Origin: Ulota crispa | Taxonomy: Eukaryota; Streptophyta; Bryopsida; Orthotrichales; Orthotrichaceae | Reading direction: 5' to 3' | Length of the DNA stretch: 64,000 nucleotides | Assembly: GCA_963920765.1 (NCBI GenBank) | Contig: OY987247.1 | Span: forward strand, 14,294,471-14,358,470 | Shown: positions 1-11,154 of the stretch, piece by piece | Layout of the letters: each line of letters starts with the position of its first letter | Numbering within the stretch: position 1 is the stretch's first letter | The notes under the pieces: model-generated | What the model saw: the letters and a program-made list of their open reading frames with translations, nothing else | What the model was told of the DNA's origin: nothing | Database searches by the model: none | Position numbers and translations under genes: made by a program

Positions 1-246
1 TTCTTACCTTCCCGAATCGTTATTGGAGTAGTAGGTGGGTAGTCTCAAATGCTTTCAGAGTCGCTCTTCTTAACCTTGTTTGGCTGGAGTATTATTATTA
101 CACACAGCGAAGGTTGAGACTCTTTGAGGCGAGCACAAGTCGTTATGTTCCCATTTCGAACTTTTGTGGTGGTTGCAATGGCAGGAGGAGCCAGCGGAGT
201 TTGAGACTGAGCCTTTGTGGAGGCAGGAGAAGCAACCAACACTCTG

Positions 247-350
247 TGGTTTGGATCTTTGAGTGGTTTGGATTTTTGGGTGGTTTGGATTTTGGAGTGG
301 TTTGGATTTTTGGGTGGTTTGGATTTTCGAGTGGGTTGGATTTCGAGTGG
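247..350 (+). repeat. minisatellite in the 5' leader of the MFS gene
   Basis: About six imperfect copies of a roughly 17-bp unit of the form GTGGTTTGGATTTTGGA lie just upstream of the first in-frame ATG at 369. The frame is open through the repeat but has no ATG upstream, so this is more likely untranslated leader than protein. Confidence 0.75.
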
Positions 351-368
351 TTTGTGGGTTTGCGAGAG

Positions 369-3300
369 ATGGTAGCAATGAGGGATCCGAAGTACTCGAT
401 TATAAGTAGGAAATGGGTGGGGTTTGTGACCGCGATATGGGTGCAATCCATCGCTGGAAACAACTATACATTCGCCAACTACTCGCCCGCGCTGAAGGAC
501 GTGATGAACTACAACCAGACGCAGCTCAACAACCTCGGCGTGGCTAAAGACGTGGGCAAGTCGTTCGGTTTGGTCGCAGGGCTGCTCGCCGATTACCTCC
601 CCACTTGGCTCATCTTGCTAATTGGCGCCGTCGAGGGCGCTTTAGGCTATGGCACGCAGTATCTCGTCGTCGCACAGAAGATCAACCCGCCTTCTTACTG
701 GCAGGTCTGTCCCTTCTCCATCGCCAGATTTTCATACTCTGTGCATTTCTGGTGAGCATTTTGGTACATTTTGGTGCATTTTTGTGACAATTCTGTGTGT
801 ACAGATGTGCGTGGTGTTGTGCATGGGAGGCAACAGCACAACCTGGATGAACACAGCGGTGCTGGTGACGTGTATGCGCAATTTTCCGCGCAGTCGTGGG
901 ACGGTAACAGGGACGTTAAAAGGTTACATCGGCTTGAGCACTGCCATCTTCACGCAGCTTTGCACGGCGCTGTTCACAAGCGAGGCGTCTTCTTTCCTCC
1001 TGCTTTTGACATTTCTCCCCATGATCGTCTGCTTCACTGCCATTGCGTTTCTTACCGAAGTTCCGGCATCTACAAGCTCGGAAGAAGACGATGAGGAGAA
1101 GGCAGGGTTTACTATTATTAACTGGATCTCTCTCTCGCTTGCTTTCTATCTCCTCGCCTTCACCCTCGTGGAGTATTTCTTCCCGTTGTCGTCGTTCCAG
1201 TGTAAACTCTTCGCGGTTGTGCTCTTGCTCTTCCTCGTTTCGCCTTTGCTCGTTCCTATCAAGCTCATGCGCAGTGTTTATAATAAGAACAACACTGATA
1301 ACACGAATGGCGTCACGAAACCACTTCTTGAGGAAGAGAGAGTAACAACTGATGATGTGGCGCGTGTTGAGGGTGGTCCTGATGAAGCGATTCTGCCGAA
1401 GGAAGTGAAGAGGGCTCCAGTGTTGGGGGAGGATCATACTCTGGCTGAAGCGTTGATGACAATTGACTTCTGGTTGCTTTTTTTTACGTTCTTGTGCGGG
1501 ATTGGCACGGGCATCACGGCGATTAATAACTTGGGACAGATTGGTGAAGCGCAGGGTTTTCCTGATGTGTCTATTTTTATCTCGCTCATCAGTATTTGGG
1601 GTTTCTTTGGTCGCATTGGCGCTGGCGCCATCTCCGAGCATTATGTCAAGTAAGCCTCCTACCTTATGGTTAATCATTTGCTAAATTGTTATTAGTTGCC
1701 TGCATTCTAGAACTATCTCCTTAGAGGAGCCGCATCAAGGGTAGCATATGCTGTCTGTGTCCACTGCACTCACGCTGATCTTACGAGTAGAGTTAAGGTC
1801 GGAGGCTCATGAACTGAACCGACCATCTAAGGGGCTGAAACTGAATTTTGGGGAGTTAAAACTTTTTCAGCAACTTTTCCTTGAAAGACGAGAGGAATTG
1901 GCATCTAACCCACGTTGCTTCATGTTTTTTGGAGCTTGGTGGAATTAGTTGTGAAATTTTGAAGTTTAAGTGTCATAGGTCTCTGAAACTGCCCACCTCC
2001 TCAAGTGTACATTGCTTGTACATTGATGAAGATTATGAAAAATAATATGTACAAATTGAGTAAATTTGAGTAGGTGGGTGGTTTTAGAGCCTGGGCGCTT
2101 TCGGAACCTGCGACCTTAATTATTTCAGGGGAGTCTCGGTTGTGCCCTCTCTCATTCCTCCATCTTAGTTAGAGTCAATTTCTTAGATAGAATCCTTCGA
2201 CTTAGTCCTAAACCTAGTTCATTGACCATTCGAGACGAAGAATGAAAAACCATGAAGTTTTGCATTGTGAAATGCAGAAGAGCTTGTCACGCAACATTCC
2301 CTGTTTATATATCATAAGAGGCTAGATGAAATTCAAGACCGCTTTACGGTGTGCTACATGCCCTTTTGAAATGGCTCAACACTCTTGCGTCTTGCCATTT
2401 CCAGAAGACATGTTGCACACCATAGAACCACGAAGTGCAAACTACCATAGCTACTTATACGTGGGGTGCGAGAGCGCGCAATTTGTCTCGAGTAATCACG
2501 GTTTAGGGTTTAGGATATGTAATCTTGCGCGATCATGGGACAGTCTCTAGAGCATCCGCACCCTTGTAGCAAAACATGCCCTCAATAGCACTTGGTGGCC
2601 GTTCTGTTTGGCATGCGTCTTACTGCACATGCGTCAATGTAGTATGCAAGAGCCAGGGTTTGCTCAATTGTAGCTCAAGCACTGGAATGTCCAGGGTTGG
2701 ATGAATTGTTAGCGCACCCAAATCTAGGACGATTGAAATGTGTTGGTTGGTTGACACAAGAAGCCTACAATTGAAGCTCGACACTTGTCCTTTGTGATAT
2801 GCGCTCAGTGCTTGCTTGTATCTCCTTGAGGGGGAGGGCAAGGGTGGGGCATTGGAGATTTGAGCAAGCCCTTAATTGTAAATGCACCCTAGACATACTT
2901 GCTTTTGAGAGCTTCAAGTTGCATGCAAGAGTGCAGATGTTCCTACTCTTGTAAAATTTCTGTTGTTTATGTGATATACACTTGGTGCTTATCTGTTGTT
3001 TATGTGATATACACTTGGTGCTTACTTTTACTTGCTTGAGGGCAAGGATGGGGCATTGGAGATTTGAGCGAACCTTTGATTGTGAATGCACCCTAGACAC
3101 CTGCTTTTGACAGCTCCGAGTTGCGTGCAAAAGTGCGGATGCTCTTAGTCTTGTGAAATTTTCTGTTACTCATGGGCGGTTTGGGAGGGATGATGTACTG
3201 TACAGGAAGGCAGCCATTCCTCGCCCAGTATGGATGGGGCTCTCGCAAGTGTTCCTCTTCTTCGGGTACGTCCTGTTCGCCAAAGCCGCACCGGGGTCGC

Positions 3301-4147
3301 TGTACGTGGGCTCCATCATCGTGGGCGTCTGCTACGGAGTGCACATCTCCATCACCGTGCCCACAGCCTCCGAGCTGTTCGGGTTGAAGCACTTCGGCAT
3401 CCTGTACAACTTCCTCATCCTCAACATCCCGCTGGGGTCGTTCCTCTTCTCCGGGCTGCTCGCAGGCCAGTGATCATCATTAAACTGGCTAAATATCGCA
3501 GGATTGCTACTAAAAAAATTTCTGCAGCTAAAAAACTTGTGAACTTTAGTGTAAAATTTGAATATTTTAACTTTTTAGCAGTGTTTTTAGCCACTTGAGC
3601 TAAAAGTGAAAGTTCTATTTGGGATCACTGTCGCAGGCCAGTGATCATTAAAGTAGCTCAATATCGCAGGATTGCTACTAAAACAACTATTCTGCAGCTA
3701 AAGAACTTGTGAACTTTATAGTGTAAAATTTGAATATTTTATGCTTTTTAGCAGTGTTTTAGCCACTTGAGCTAAAAGTGAAAATTCTATTTGGGATCAC
3801 TGGACGCAGGCTGGTTGTACGACCGGGAGGCGGCCAAGGAGGTGGAGCCGCATCTCACTGGTGCTGTGGCGAAGATGATGCGTTTTGTAGGATTTTCAAG
3901 TGCAGCGGATTTTACATCGTTGGGAGCGTTGGGAGCGTTGGGAGCGGGGGCGGGTGATGATCCTCCCAAGTGTTATGGGCCTCATTGTTTCCGGTCGGTG
4001 TTCACGGTCATGGCGGGCATGTGTGCGTTGGGAATCTTGCTCAACGTGGTGCTCATTCTGCGGATTCGGCCTTTGTATCAGGCGTTGTATGGGCCTAATG
4101 GGTCTATTGAGAGGAAGAAGCTCCGGGCTCAGTCTCGGTTGAGATAG
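369..4147 (+). CDS. nodulin-like / major facilitator superfamily (NFD4-type) membrane transporter, 4 exons
   Basis: Exons read by eye: 369-704, 805-1649, 3206-3465, 3810-4147; they join in frame to about 592 residues, normal for the plant nodulin-like MFS family. The start is the first in-frame ATG. Family signatures seen: RKWVGFVTAIWVQSIAGNNY near the N-terminus, QLNNLGVAKDVGKSFG, MGGNSTTWMNTAVLVTCMRNF at the start of exon 2, GEDHTLAEALMTIDFWLLFF and INNLGQIGEAQGF after a charged central loop, then PTASELFGLKHFGILYNF and SGLLAGWLYDREA. About twelve hydrophobic segments flank the central loop. Introns 1 (705-804) and 2 (1650-3205) are GT-AG. Intron 3 (3466-3809) consists of two hAT-type MITEs and needs a GC donor; without splicing the protein stops just after LLAG and loses its last membrane segment. 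The substrate is unknown; relatives sit in plasma or organelle membranes. The family call is firm, the last junction is inferred. Confidence 0.88.
1838..2095 (+). repeat. dispersed repeat in MFS intron 2 (second copy at 13866-14135)
   Basis: The stretch running from GAAAGACGAGAGGAATTGGC to GGTGGGTGGTTTTAGAGCC matches the reverse complement of 13866-14135 at roughly 80 percent by hand alignment. No coding potential is seen, and the element ends are not defined. Confidence 0.7.
2549..3145. mobile_element. TIR element in MFS intron 2, with internal tandem duplication
   Basis: A perfect 13-bp inverted repeat, AGAGCATCCGCAC (2549-2561) and its complement (3133-3145), bounds about 600 bp. Inside, a unit of about 210 bp is partly duplicated (2794-2980 and 3004-3145, sharing GGGCATTGGAGATTTGAG and AATGCACCCTAGACA). 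A 33-bp unit is repeated twice exactly (2959-2991, 2992-3024). No clear target-site duplication is seen, so the superfamily is open. Confidence 0.6.
3468..3630. mobile_element. hAT-type MITE, first tandem copy, forms part of an intron
   Basis: 163 bp from CAGTGATC to GATCACTG (8-bp TIR). The flanks are TCGCAGGC (3460-3467) and TCGCAGGC (3631-3638), an exact 8-bp duplication as hAT transposases make. The flanking bases are coding (Leu-Leu-Ala-Gly), so it landed in an exon. Confidence 0.85.
3639..3802. mobile_element. hAT-type MITE, second tandem copy, forms part of an intron
   Basis: 164 bp, the same family as 3468-3630, with ends CAGTGATC/GATCACTG. It is followed by GACGCAGGC, which holds 7 of 8 bases of the duplicated target. 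A diverged relative lies at 38958-39089. Confidence 0.85.
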
Positions 4148-5349
4148 TCCACGCTGGCAATATGCTTGTCTTTGGTATAGTAGGAATGGATTTCTTGTTG
4201 CTCACGAGGTCCTGGTTTTGATTGGACATGCTCTCCAAGGTTTAAAGCCAACCTGGGGAGCTGTTTTGTACAATAACTTGCTGGATTTTTTTTTGCAAAT
4301 TGCGGTGAAGTTAAGTCTTCATTCCCGTAGTATTGATTTTTTGTGAACCTGTTATTGCTAGACCCAAGCAAAGTTCCACTTTGTTGATGTTGAAACTTAT
4401 AAATAGTGAATATTGTTGGGTGGGGTTATTAGGCCTTCCTCTTAGAGCAACCCTCACCTTGCCAATGCCTTGAACATTTCTAAAAACTAAATAAAATAAT
4501 GCAATGTGATTGATTCTATTAGGGGTAGTCACAGCACTTTCTTGGCCGGCTGTGGAGAATGAGATCACAATCGTGTTGCTTTTGGTTGTCGGAGCTTCCG
4601 TTTTTGTTAGCGTGTCAAACTTCTCACTGCCTCATTCTTCTCCTCTGGAAGTGAAGAATTGGGTGGTGAGAAGTTTAGCAGTAGAAGTTTTACCTCTTGC
4701 AATCCATGTTTCACCTTGTCGTGCTTGTTTTTAACATTGATTGAGTGCTCCCGTTGGTGCATAACATTGTTTACTAGGTCTAAACCCTGCCCGTGCTGGA
4801 GGGATATTCGACTTGGATACCTGGGCTCAAGTTTAGTTAAAGATCTCCATTTGTGTTGGTTCAAAGCTCGGGAATGGCATTGGCTGGGGGGATCCTCATA
4901 TTGGGAGAGCAAAAGGGAACCCCCCAGTGAAGGTTAACAATGTTATGTGGAGAGTGGAGTAGTTATTACATCTTCTAAAAGCAGGAAATCAGTCCTCATT
5001 CTCATTCTCCATAACAAAAGAACAAGATGTCTCACCATCTTCATGAAGAATGAGATCATATAGGCTCCTCTTTTCTCTCCACAACTTCTCAATCTCCATT
5101 CTCTTTTCATTCTCCGAGAAGCCGTGACTATACTATTGTGTGAATTCTATTCAGAAGTCCAATCAAGAATTCTAGTAGAAAAGCTTCAAAGTTCCTTGAA
5201 ATCAATTTCAAAAACTCCCTTTTTGAAAAGTAAAGAATGAAATCTAGGATTGTGAACTTCTTTAGTTTCAGAATGGAATGTTGGTATGTATCATCATTAA
5301 AAGGTATCAAAGTTTGAGATTTGTGCTTCCTAATGGAGGGCTTCCGTTG
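4148..5349. other. intergenic; possible weak TIR element at 4526-5130
   Basis: The 3' region of the MFS gene has AATAAA-like signals near 4490. TAGTCACAGC (4526-4535) and GCCGTGACTA (5121-5130) form a 9/10 inverted repeat around 600 bp, but there is no convincing target duplication. No gene is recognised. Confidence 0.35.
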
Positions 5350-6500
5350 GAAAGGATTTAGATAAGTAATTCAAAATTGAGGAAAGTTGATAAGGAAACA
5401 AGTGATAAAAGTGTTCACATGAGATTGCACACTTTGACCATCTAGAGTTAAGACTCAACTATTGTTGTAAACACTATCCAAGGTTTTTGAAGAGGTTCAA
5501 GTTTCAGGCGTAGAAGTTTTTTTTTAAAGCACAAGAAGTTTTCTTTTAAAACTTGTGCTGTCACTTGGTTTGTTAACCCGTAAGCATCAACGGGGACGAA
5601 AATTGTCCCCAGGTATACACGGGCCCCCGTGTACCCACGGTGACCCACCCCGGCACTTAAGGGTTAAATTTGTTCAAGTGTTGAATTTAATGTTTTTAGG
5701 AAAAAAACTTTATAAATTTGATAAAATTTTATATTTATTTTGTATTATTTAAATGGTCATTTTGGTCTCTTTATATGCAATACCATGGATGATATCAACC
5801 GTATTGATGGTCTGCACTTTTCAGATTTTGATTAGACCACAAAGTAGCAAATGGCTCTTTAAATGAAATTTTTCATTGTAAATACTTTTGTCAAGTGCTC
5901 CTCGTAAATCAATTAAGGTTAATAAAGAAATACTATTGTCTAAACTTCTAATTTATATTTATATGGCCATGTGTTTACAATAATTGACTTGGTTTTTGGC
6001 AACACTAATCATCAATACTAAACCTTATATTTGGTTCAATAAATACGACAATGATTTTAGGAACATGTAGAGTATTGCATATGTAGTTTGTATATTGTGT
6101 TATTATCCTTGAATGAGTTATTACTTGTGCTTATCCCTCAAAAAAACCAATAACTTGTGTTTAGAATTTATCAATCCATTTGGTAGGAATTAATTTGAAA
6201 ATTTTCAAGTTTCCTACACTCAGAATTAAGAGAGAATTCTATCTCTTGTTATAAAAATGCACAACTTTAGAGCACCTTTAGTGTTTTTTTCAATACAAGT
6301 CACTATATCTTTAAAAGGTAATTTTAAAACATCTTTTGTTCCCAAAATATGTATATTGTTCCACAAATGAAATGATATTCCATCTGCATTAATAATTTAC
6401 AAGAATATGAAATGGTTTCACATATAGTAATTTTAAATAATCAAGAAACAGAAAAAGTAGTAACAATTATGATAGCAAGAGCTTTTGGAGCAAGTAATCT
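5350..6500 (+). repeat. diverged 1.1-kb repeat block, copy 1
   Basis: Collinear with 8260-9500 in the same orientation. Shared stretches include TTTTTGAAGARGTTC, TTTAATG...TTTAGRAA, GGATGATR and AATCCATTTGGTA. Copy 1 carries the 87-bp TTAA element and is empty at the site where copy 2 carries a 226-bp element. It may be an old transposon or an LTR pair; no coding region is recognised. Confidence 0.6.
5577..5663. mobile_element. 87-bp TTAA-bounded element (smallest member)
   Basis: Flanked by TTAA at 5573-5576 and 5664-5667. It begins CCCGTAAGC and ends GCACTTAAGGG. It is GC-rich (GGGCCC core) inside very AT-rich DNA. The paralogous block at about 8683 reads TTTGACAAATTTG where this copy has TTTGTTAA...TTAAATTTG, an approximate empty site. 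Confidence 0.65.
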
Positions 6501-8045
6501 AAGCTTCCAATATATATCCAATAGGATTATGGGTAAGTGTAAAATTATACTTAAACGTACCTTGTTTTTATCAAACAATATGCAAAGTTGAAATGAATAT
6601 TGCTAGTTTGTTTGATATCAGATCGGTTAGCTTCTTAGAAAACATTAGGAAATAAACACATCCAATTTAGATAAATTATACTTCATCATATTGTCTTGAG
6701 TTATTGCACAAAAAATGTGATGATAGTCTCTTACAAGACAAAGAAACACAAACAAACACAATTTGACGCCACTTATTGGACTCTTGCAATTTTGGTTTTT
6801 CATTTAAAAATATCAATTGTCACAATTTTACAAATCTCTATAACCATATTCCCTTTTTCATATGGCACAAGTTCTCTTGCTTTCAAAATGCCTAAATCTT
6901 CGACAATATTGTGTATAATTTTTTGTGGATAATATATATTGAAGAAACTAAGATTTCTTCCAGCACCCAATTTTGGTTTCACAAATACATCAGCATAGGA
7001 ATATTACACAATTGCTACTTTAGAATTATAAATTTAATATGGTGCAAATGTCATGTACATATTAGATACTTGGAGCATCATACTGAAGAAAATTTGATCA
7101 ATAGAAAATGAAGACTATTGACAAAAAATAATGTGACAAATGCAATTAAAACACAAAAAGGAAGCCTTGTTCCTTTCTAGGACAACCCAAATCAAGAGTT
7201 GGCTTGTTCAAGATGCCATGTTAGAATTTGATAAGAATTTGGGCTAACCACAATAAAAATCCCTTTTACAATTTCAACAATCCATGGCTCAAACTTGGCT
7301 GTATATAGCATGTTGATTCAAACATTGTTGTGCTAAGAATCACACAAAAAAAACTTCTAGTTTTTTAGATTTTCTCTTCATTTGAAGTTCAAGCAATCAT
7401 AAACGTCATCATTCATAATCAACCCATCAACTTCTTGAGTTGTTTTTTGACTTATTAGATTCATGATTCACAACAAATCTCCAAAGAAAATAAAATACAA
7501 TAAAATTTAACTTATCCATGATTATTTCATAATAGTATTGCCTATGTTTTAGGAGATTTATTTTCAAACCATTTGCAAGTTTCTATTGGCCCTACACTAA
7601 ATATTGCATTTAGGTTGCCCACACTATTTCTTGACATTTTACAATATACAAATACTTATGAATATCACAATGATTTTCATCAATAACTATGACAATAAAA
7701 AATATTAAAGGGCCTAGCAACAACAATGAAGTTGTGGAAAAACAAACTAGTAGCGTCCAAGTTGTAAACCATGTGAAATCCTAGCATTTAGCTAGTGGCG
7801 TGTGCCTTCAAATGGCCAAGCATTGAATCATGAGACAATGTTCTAAGGTAAGGCAACCTAAATGCAATATTTAATATAGATGCTATATGTGTTGGAACCA
7901 TATTGGATCCAAGTGGGCCCATCCAACCAAAAACCTTATTGTTGGAAATGTTGGAAGATATGAATATTGACAAAGGTAAAGTTCCTTCAAGCTTAAATCA
8001 ACCTAATAAAAGCTACTATATGGGGTTTCTTGCTTTTGCAACCAA
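6501..8045. other. AT-rich gene-free stretch
   Basis: Only short chance open frames; no gene, TIR pair or tandem array could be supported by eye. Confidence 0.6.
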
Positions 8046-8300
8046 TCATACTACTAAAATCACAGTGACCTTTGTAATATCAAATTTTGGCCTTTGTAAT
8101 ATCACATCCCCACTCTCTATGCTATTATACTACTAAACAGTGACCGTATTGCATCTTGGCTTTATAATATCACATCTTTAGTCATTATTATATCATAATA
8201 TTAAAATCATAGCGACCTTTGTAATATCACATCTTTAGTCAACTTTGGATTTTCCAACAATTGTGATGATGAATATAGAAAGCGGTAGCCAATAGCTAAC
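8046..8300 (+). mobile_element. candidate non-autonomous Helitron (low confidence)
   Basis: Starts TCATACTACTAAAATCAC after an A and contains repeated TTTGTAATATCAcatc motifs. It ends near AATAGCTAA (CTRR-like). The same 5' motif recurs at 13638 and about 33940. The 3' hairpin is not clear. Confidence 0.3.
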
Positions 8301-9500
8301 TTCAAAATATTAAGTTTGCATACTAATTCACTTCCTCCTTGTTCAAATGAAATTACAAACCTTGACCATCTCAAGGTTAACCCCTAAAGGACACAGCGTG
8401 CCATTGCGTCCAATAGAATACGATGTATTTTTCTTGTATTTGGACTAGATTCACACCTTTACTACATATGATATCAACAAAGAAGTTGGAGAATAGATCA
8501 AAGCTGTTCTAATGAGCTACTTGAGATCCTAAATTAAAACTTCCTTTTGGTAGCAAATGCCAATTATACGGCACTGTATATACTATGCCCTATGGTCCTT
8601 TAAGGGTTAAACCCAAGTTTTTGAAGAAGTTCCGATTTCATGGCATATTAGTTTTTTTGGAGATTGTTTTATCACTTGATTTGACAAATTTGTTTTAGAG
8701 TATATATTTAATGATTTAGAAAGAAAATAAATTATAGACTTGATAAAAGTTACATTTATTCTCTATAATTTAAGTAGTGTTTTGGACTCTTTCTTAGCAA
8801 CTATTTCCACGGATGATGTTATTTGTATTGGTGAACTGTTTTTTGTAGATTTTGGTTGACTGTAAAGCAGAAAAACAACTCTCAATAACAAAAATCCATT
8901 GCATAAACTTGTGATTTGTGCATACATGGACTTGTTTACAATTTGTTTTAATAAGTCTCGACAAATTTAACTAATCTTAACGAGAAATTTTTAAAACAAT
9001 AACATAGTCTTACGGTGACTTGGTTTTAGGCAATATTAATCATTAATTTTTAACCCAATGTTTCGTTTAATAAATTTGACACGATGAGTTTTAGGAACAT
9101 GTGAAGTTGTTGCATAATTTGTGTATAGTGTTACTAACATTGAACAAGTTAACTCTTGTTATTAAGGATTTAACAATCCATTTGGTACGTACTAAATTAT
9201 TTATACGTTGCTAAGTTTTATACATTAAGAATTGGTAAAAGAAGGTCATGTGTTATTCTATAAATTACTTAGATAAAATAAAAAATTTGAAACCTTTAGA
9301 TTTTTTTAAAACGGGTCTCTTCATATTTAATAAGTAACTTCAAAATGCATGTTATTCCAAAAACATGTATGTTATTCCACCTATGAAACTCTATTCCAAA
9401 TGCATTGAGAATTTATAAAAATATGAAAAAGTTTCACATACCAAAAATAATGAAGATAATACCAACAAGACCTTTTGGAACAAGTAATTCAAAGTAAAAG
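8260..9500 (+). repeat. diverged 1.1-kb repeat block, copy 2
   Basis: Collinear with 5350-6500. It carries the 226-bp TTAA element at 8381-8606, but not the 87-bp TTAA element found in copy 1. Confidence 0.6.
8381..8606 (+). mobile_element. TTAA-bounded MITE, family A copy 1 (226 bp)
   Basis: TTAA at 8377-8380 and 8607-8610. Left end CCCCTAAAGGAC, right end GTCCTTTAAGGG. The internal sequence (CTTGTATTTGG, ATCAACAAAGAAGTTGG, AATTATACGGCA) is shared with family A copies at 30182, 39358, 44503 and 45091. The paralogous block has an unoccupied GAGTTAAGAC at 5445-5454. Confidence 0.85.
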
Positions 9501-10403
9501 TTGCATTATATTACTCTTATTTCTTCATGTTGATTTAATGCAAAAGTCAAATTCATGCATCTTTTACTTTATATATATTTGATTGAATGTAAAAGTCGTT
9601 TCAAAAATGGATTTAACTTTCAAATAGAACTAGATCAAACATCTATAAATATTGCATCATTTGGTTTTAGGAGCACTTCTAAAGTTACATTCTTGTTGCA
9701 ACCAATATATAATAGTGTCTTAACTATATTTTCAAGAACTTGCCTTTGTTTGTCAATCATCATTTCTTGTGATTGCCTTTTTGTAGTCTAACATATTCTA
9801 AATGGAGAAAGAAAATAAGGTGGAAGAGATTTGGTCCAATTTAGACAAACCTGTAGATGAAGAGTTTGTCAATTCAAGCCCTCTTAGTAGAGTTGATAAG
9901 ATAGTGGGATTCAAGATGGATGACCCTCAACTCCACCTTCCTACTCCACTTTCACAAGCATTGGAAGAGGGTGATACAAGCTATAAATCATTTCCAAACT
10001 TTTCTTTGTTTGGAGATGTTTGCACACGTATGTTAAAAGGAGACCAAGTATTGGGTATCTTTGAACCTTTTCACTACAACATGTTTACTACATTATATTT
10101 CAACCACCTTTCAAGAGCAAATGGGAATGTGGTGGAGAAGTGAAGTGAAAGCAAATGCGGCAAACTTGGGAGATGAAGAAGAAGTCAAGGAAATCATCAC
10201 TCTACCCAACTAGATTATATAATTTTCTTTTTGAATTTCTTAGCTTTGAAAAAACACATGAAACTATACAAATTGTAGCAAATTGTACTTTATAACAAAA
10301 AGTGTAGAAGGCTAGTAATTTAAATCCATCCAAATTAATATGACTATATGTTTATTTGAAGAATCTTATATTTTATTCATAAAATATTATTGAGCTTTCT
10401 TTA
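9501..10403. other. intergenic stretch with one unrecognised open frame
   Basis: Mostly AT-rich; it contains the open frame 9802-10143, described separately. No RNA gene or repeat pair is recognised. Confidence 0.5.
9802..10143 (+). CDS. hypothetical protein, possible gene fragment (113 aa)
   Basis: An ATG-initiated frame encoding an acidic N-terminal part (MEKENKVEEIWSNLDKPVDE) and a mixed hydrophilic remainder ending NVVEK. I do not recognise the family and see no membrane segment or motif. It lies alone in repeat DNA without an identifiable promoter, so it may be a captured exon or a chance frame. Base composition is slightly less AT-rich than its flanks. Confidence 0.25.
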   Translation: MEKENKVEEIWSNLDKPVDEEFVNSSPLSRVDKIVGFKMDDPQLHLPTPLSQALEEGDTSYKSFPNFSLFGDVCTRMLKGDQVLGIFEPFHYNMFTTLYFNHLSRANGNVVEK

Positions 10404-10807
10404 GGGAATTGATAGATGCACACCGGGGGTTGATATTTGCACGTCCCCAGGGTAAGTTTTAGATTTCTACCACCATAAAGCTAAACTTGAGAATTTTGAA
10501 TTCATATTTGGATTTAGAGACCATGATTTAGTGTGGAACCATAAAAAAAGTTGCAATTCAATAACACCTAATGAAAAAGTTTAGTTAGGGAGAAAAATGT
10601 TACTTTTATTTTTGTTTGTAAAAAAAGATATGCATTTTCATTGGGTATTGTTGAATTGCAACTATTTTTATGGTTCTAGACTAAATCATGGTCTCTAAGT
10701 CCAAATTTGAATTCAAAATTCACAAATTCAGCTTTATGGTGGTAGAAATCTAAAATTTATCCTGAGGGTGTGCAAATATCAACCCCGGTGTGCGTATATC
10801 AATTCCC
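10404..10807. mobile_element. Mutator-like foldback MITE, family B copy 1
   Basis: Begins GGGAATTGATA and ends TATCAATTCC(C). The two halves are long imperfect inverted repeats (TAGATTTCTACCACCATAAA against its complement). It is flanked by CTTTCTTTA on both sides if the last C is counted in the duplication (9 bp). Other copies are at 39456 and 57357. Confidence 0.8.
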
Positions 10808-10957
10808 TTTCTTTATTGTAATCCAATTTGAATCACCTTGTTTTTAGTGAGTTCAATGTTCATTTTCACATATTTTGAGTGGTTATTGGTAGAAGATGCC
10901 AAATTGTTGATCTTCATTGATTGCGTACTCTTAAAAGTACCAATAGTACATGTGGTA

Positions 10958-11076
10958 CAGGGTTTAAATTTCTGGCCTAATTTGACAGAGTTCCTCCTCT
11001 GCTTTTGCTTCCCTCCTGATTTCCACCAATGTCAAGGAAACAACGCAGGGTTCTTTTGCCAGAAATTTAAACCCTG
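10958..11076. mobile_element. hAT MITE, 119 bp, perfect TIR and TSD
   Basis: A perfect 19-bp TIR, CAGGGTTTAAATTTCTGGC, and an exact 8-bp duplication ATGTGGTA (10950-10957 and 11077-11084). Confidence 0.93.
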
Positions 11077-11154
11077 ATGTGGTATAATCTAAATTCCATG
11101 TTTGCCAAATATTCTTTGTTTTATATATAAATTTCAAAGAAATCACCTTTAAAG

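Noticed and set aside
5350-9500. The 5.3-kb and 8.3-kb blocks as LTRs of a retrotransposon
   Set aside because: Direct orientation fits, but no TG...CA ends, primer site, polypurine tract or pol domain was found between them.
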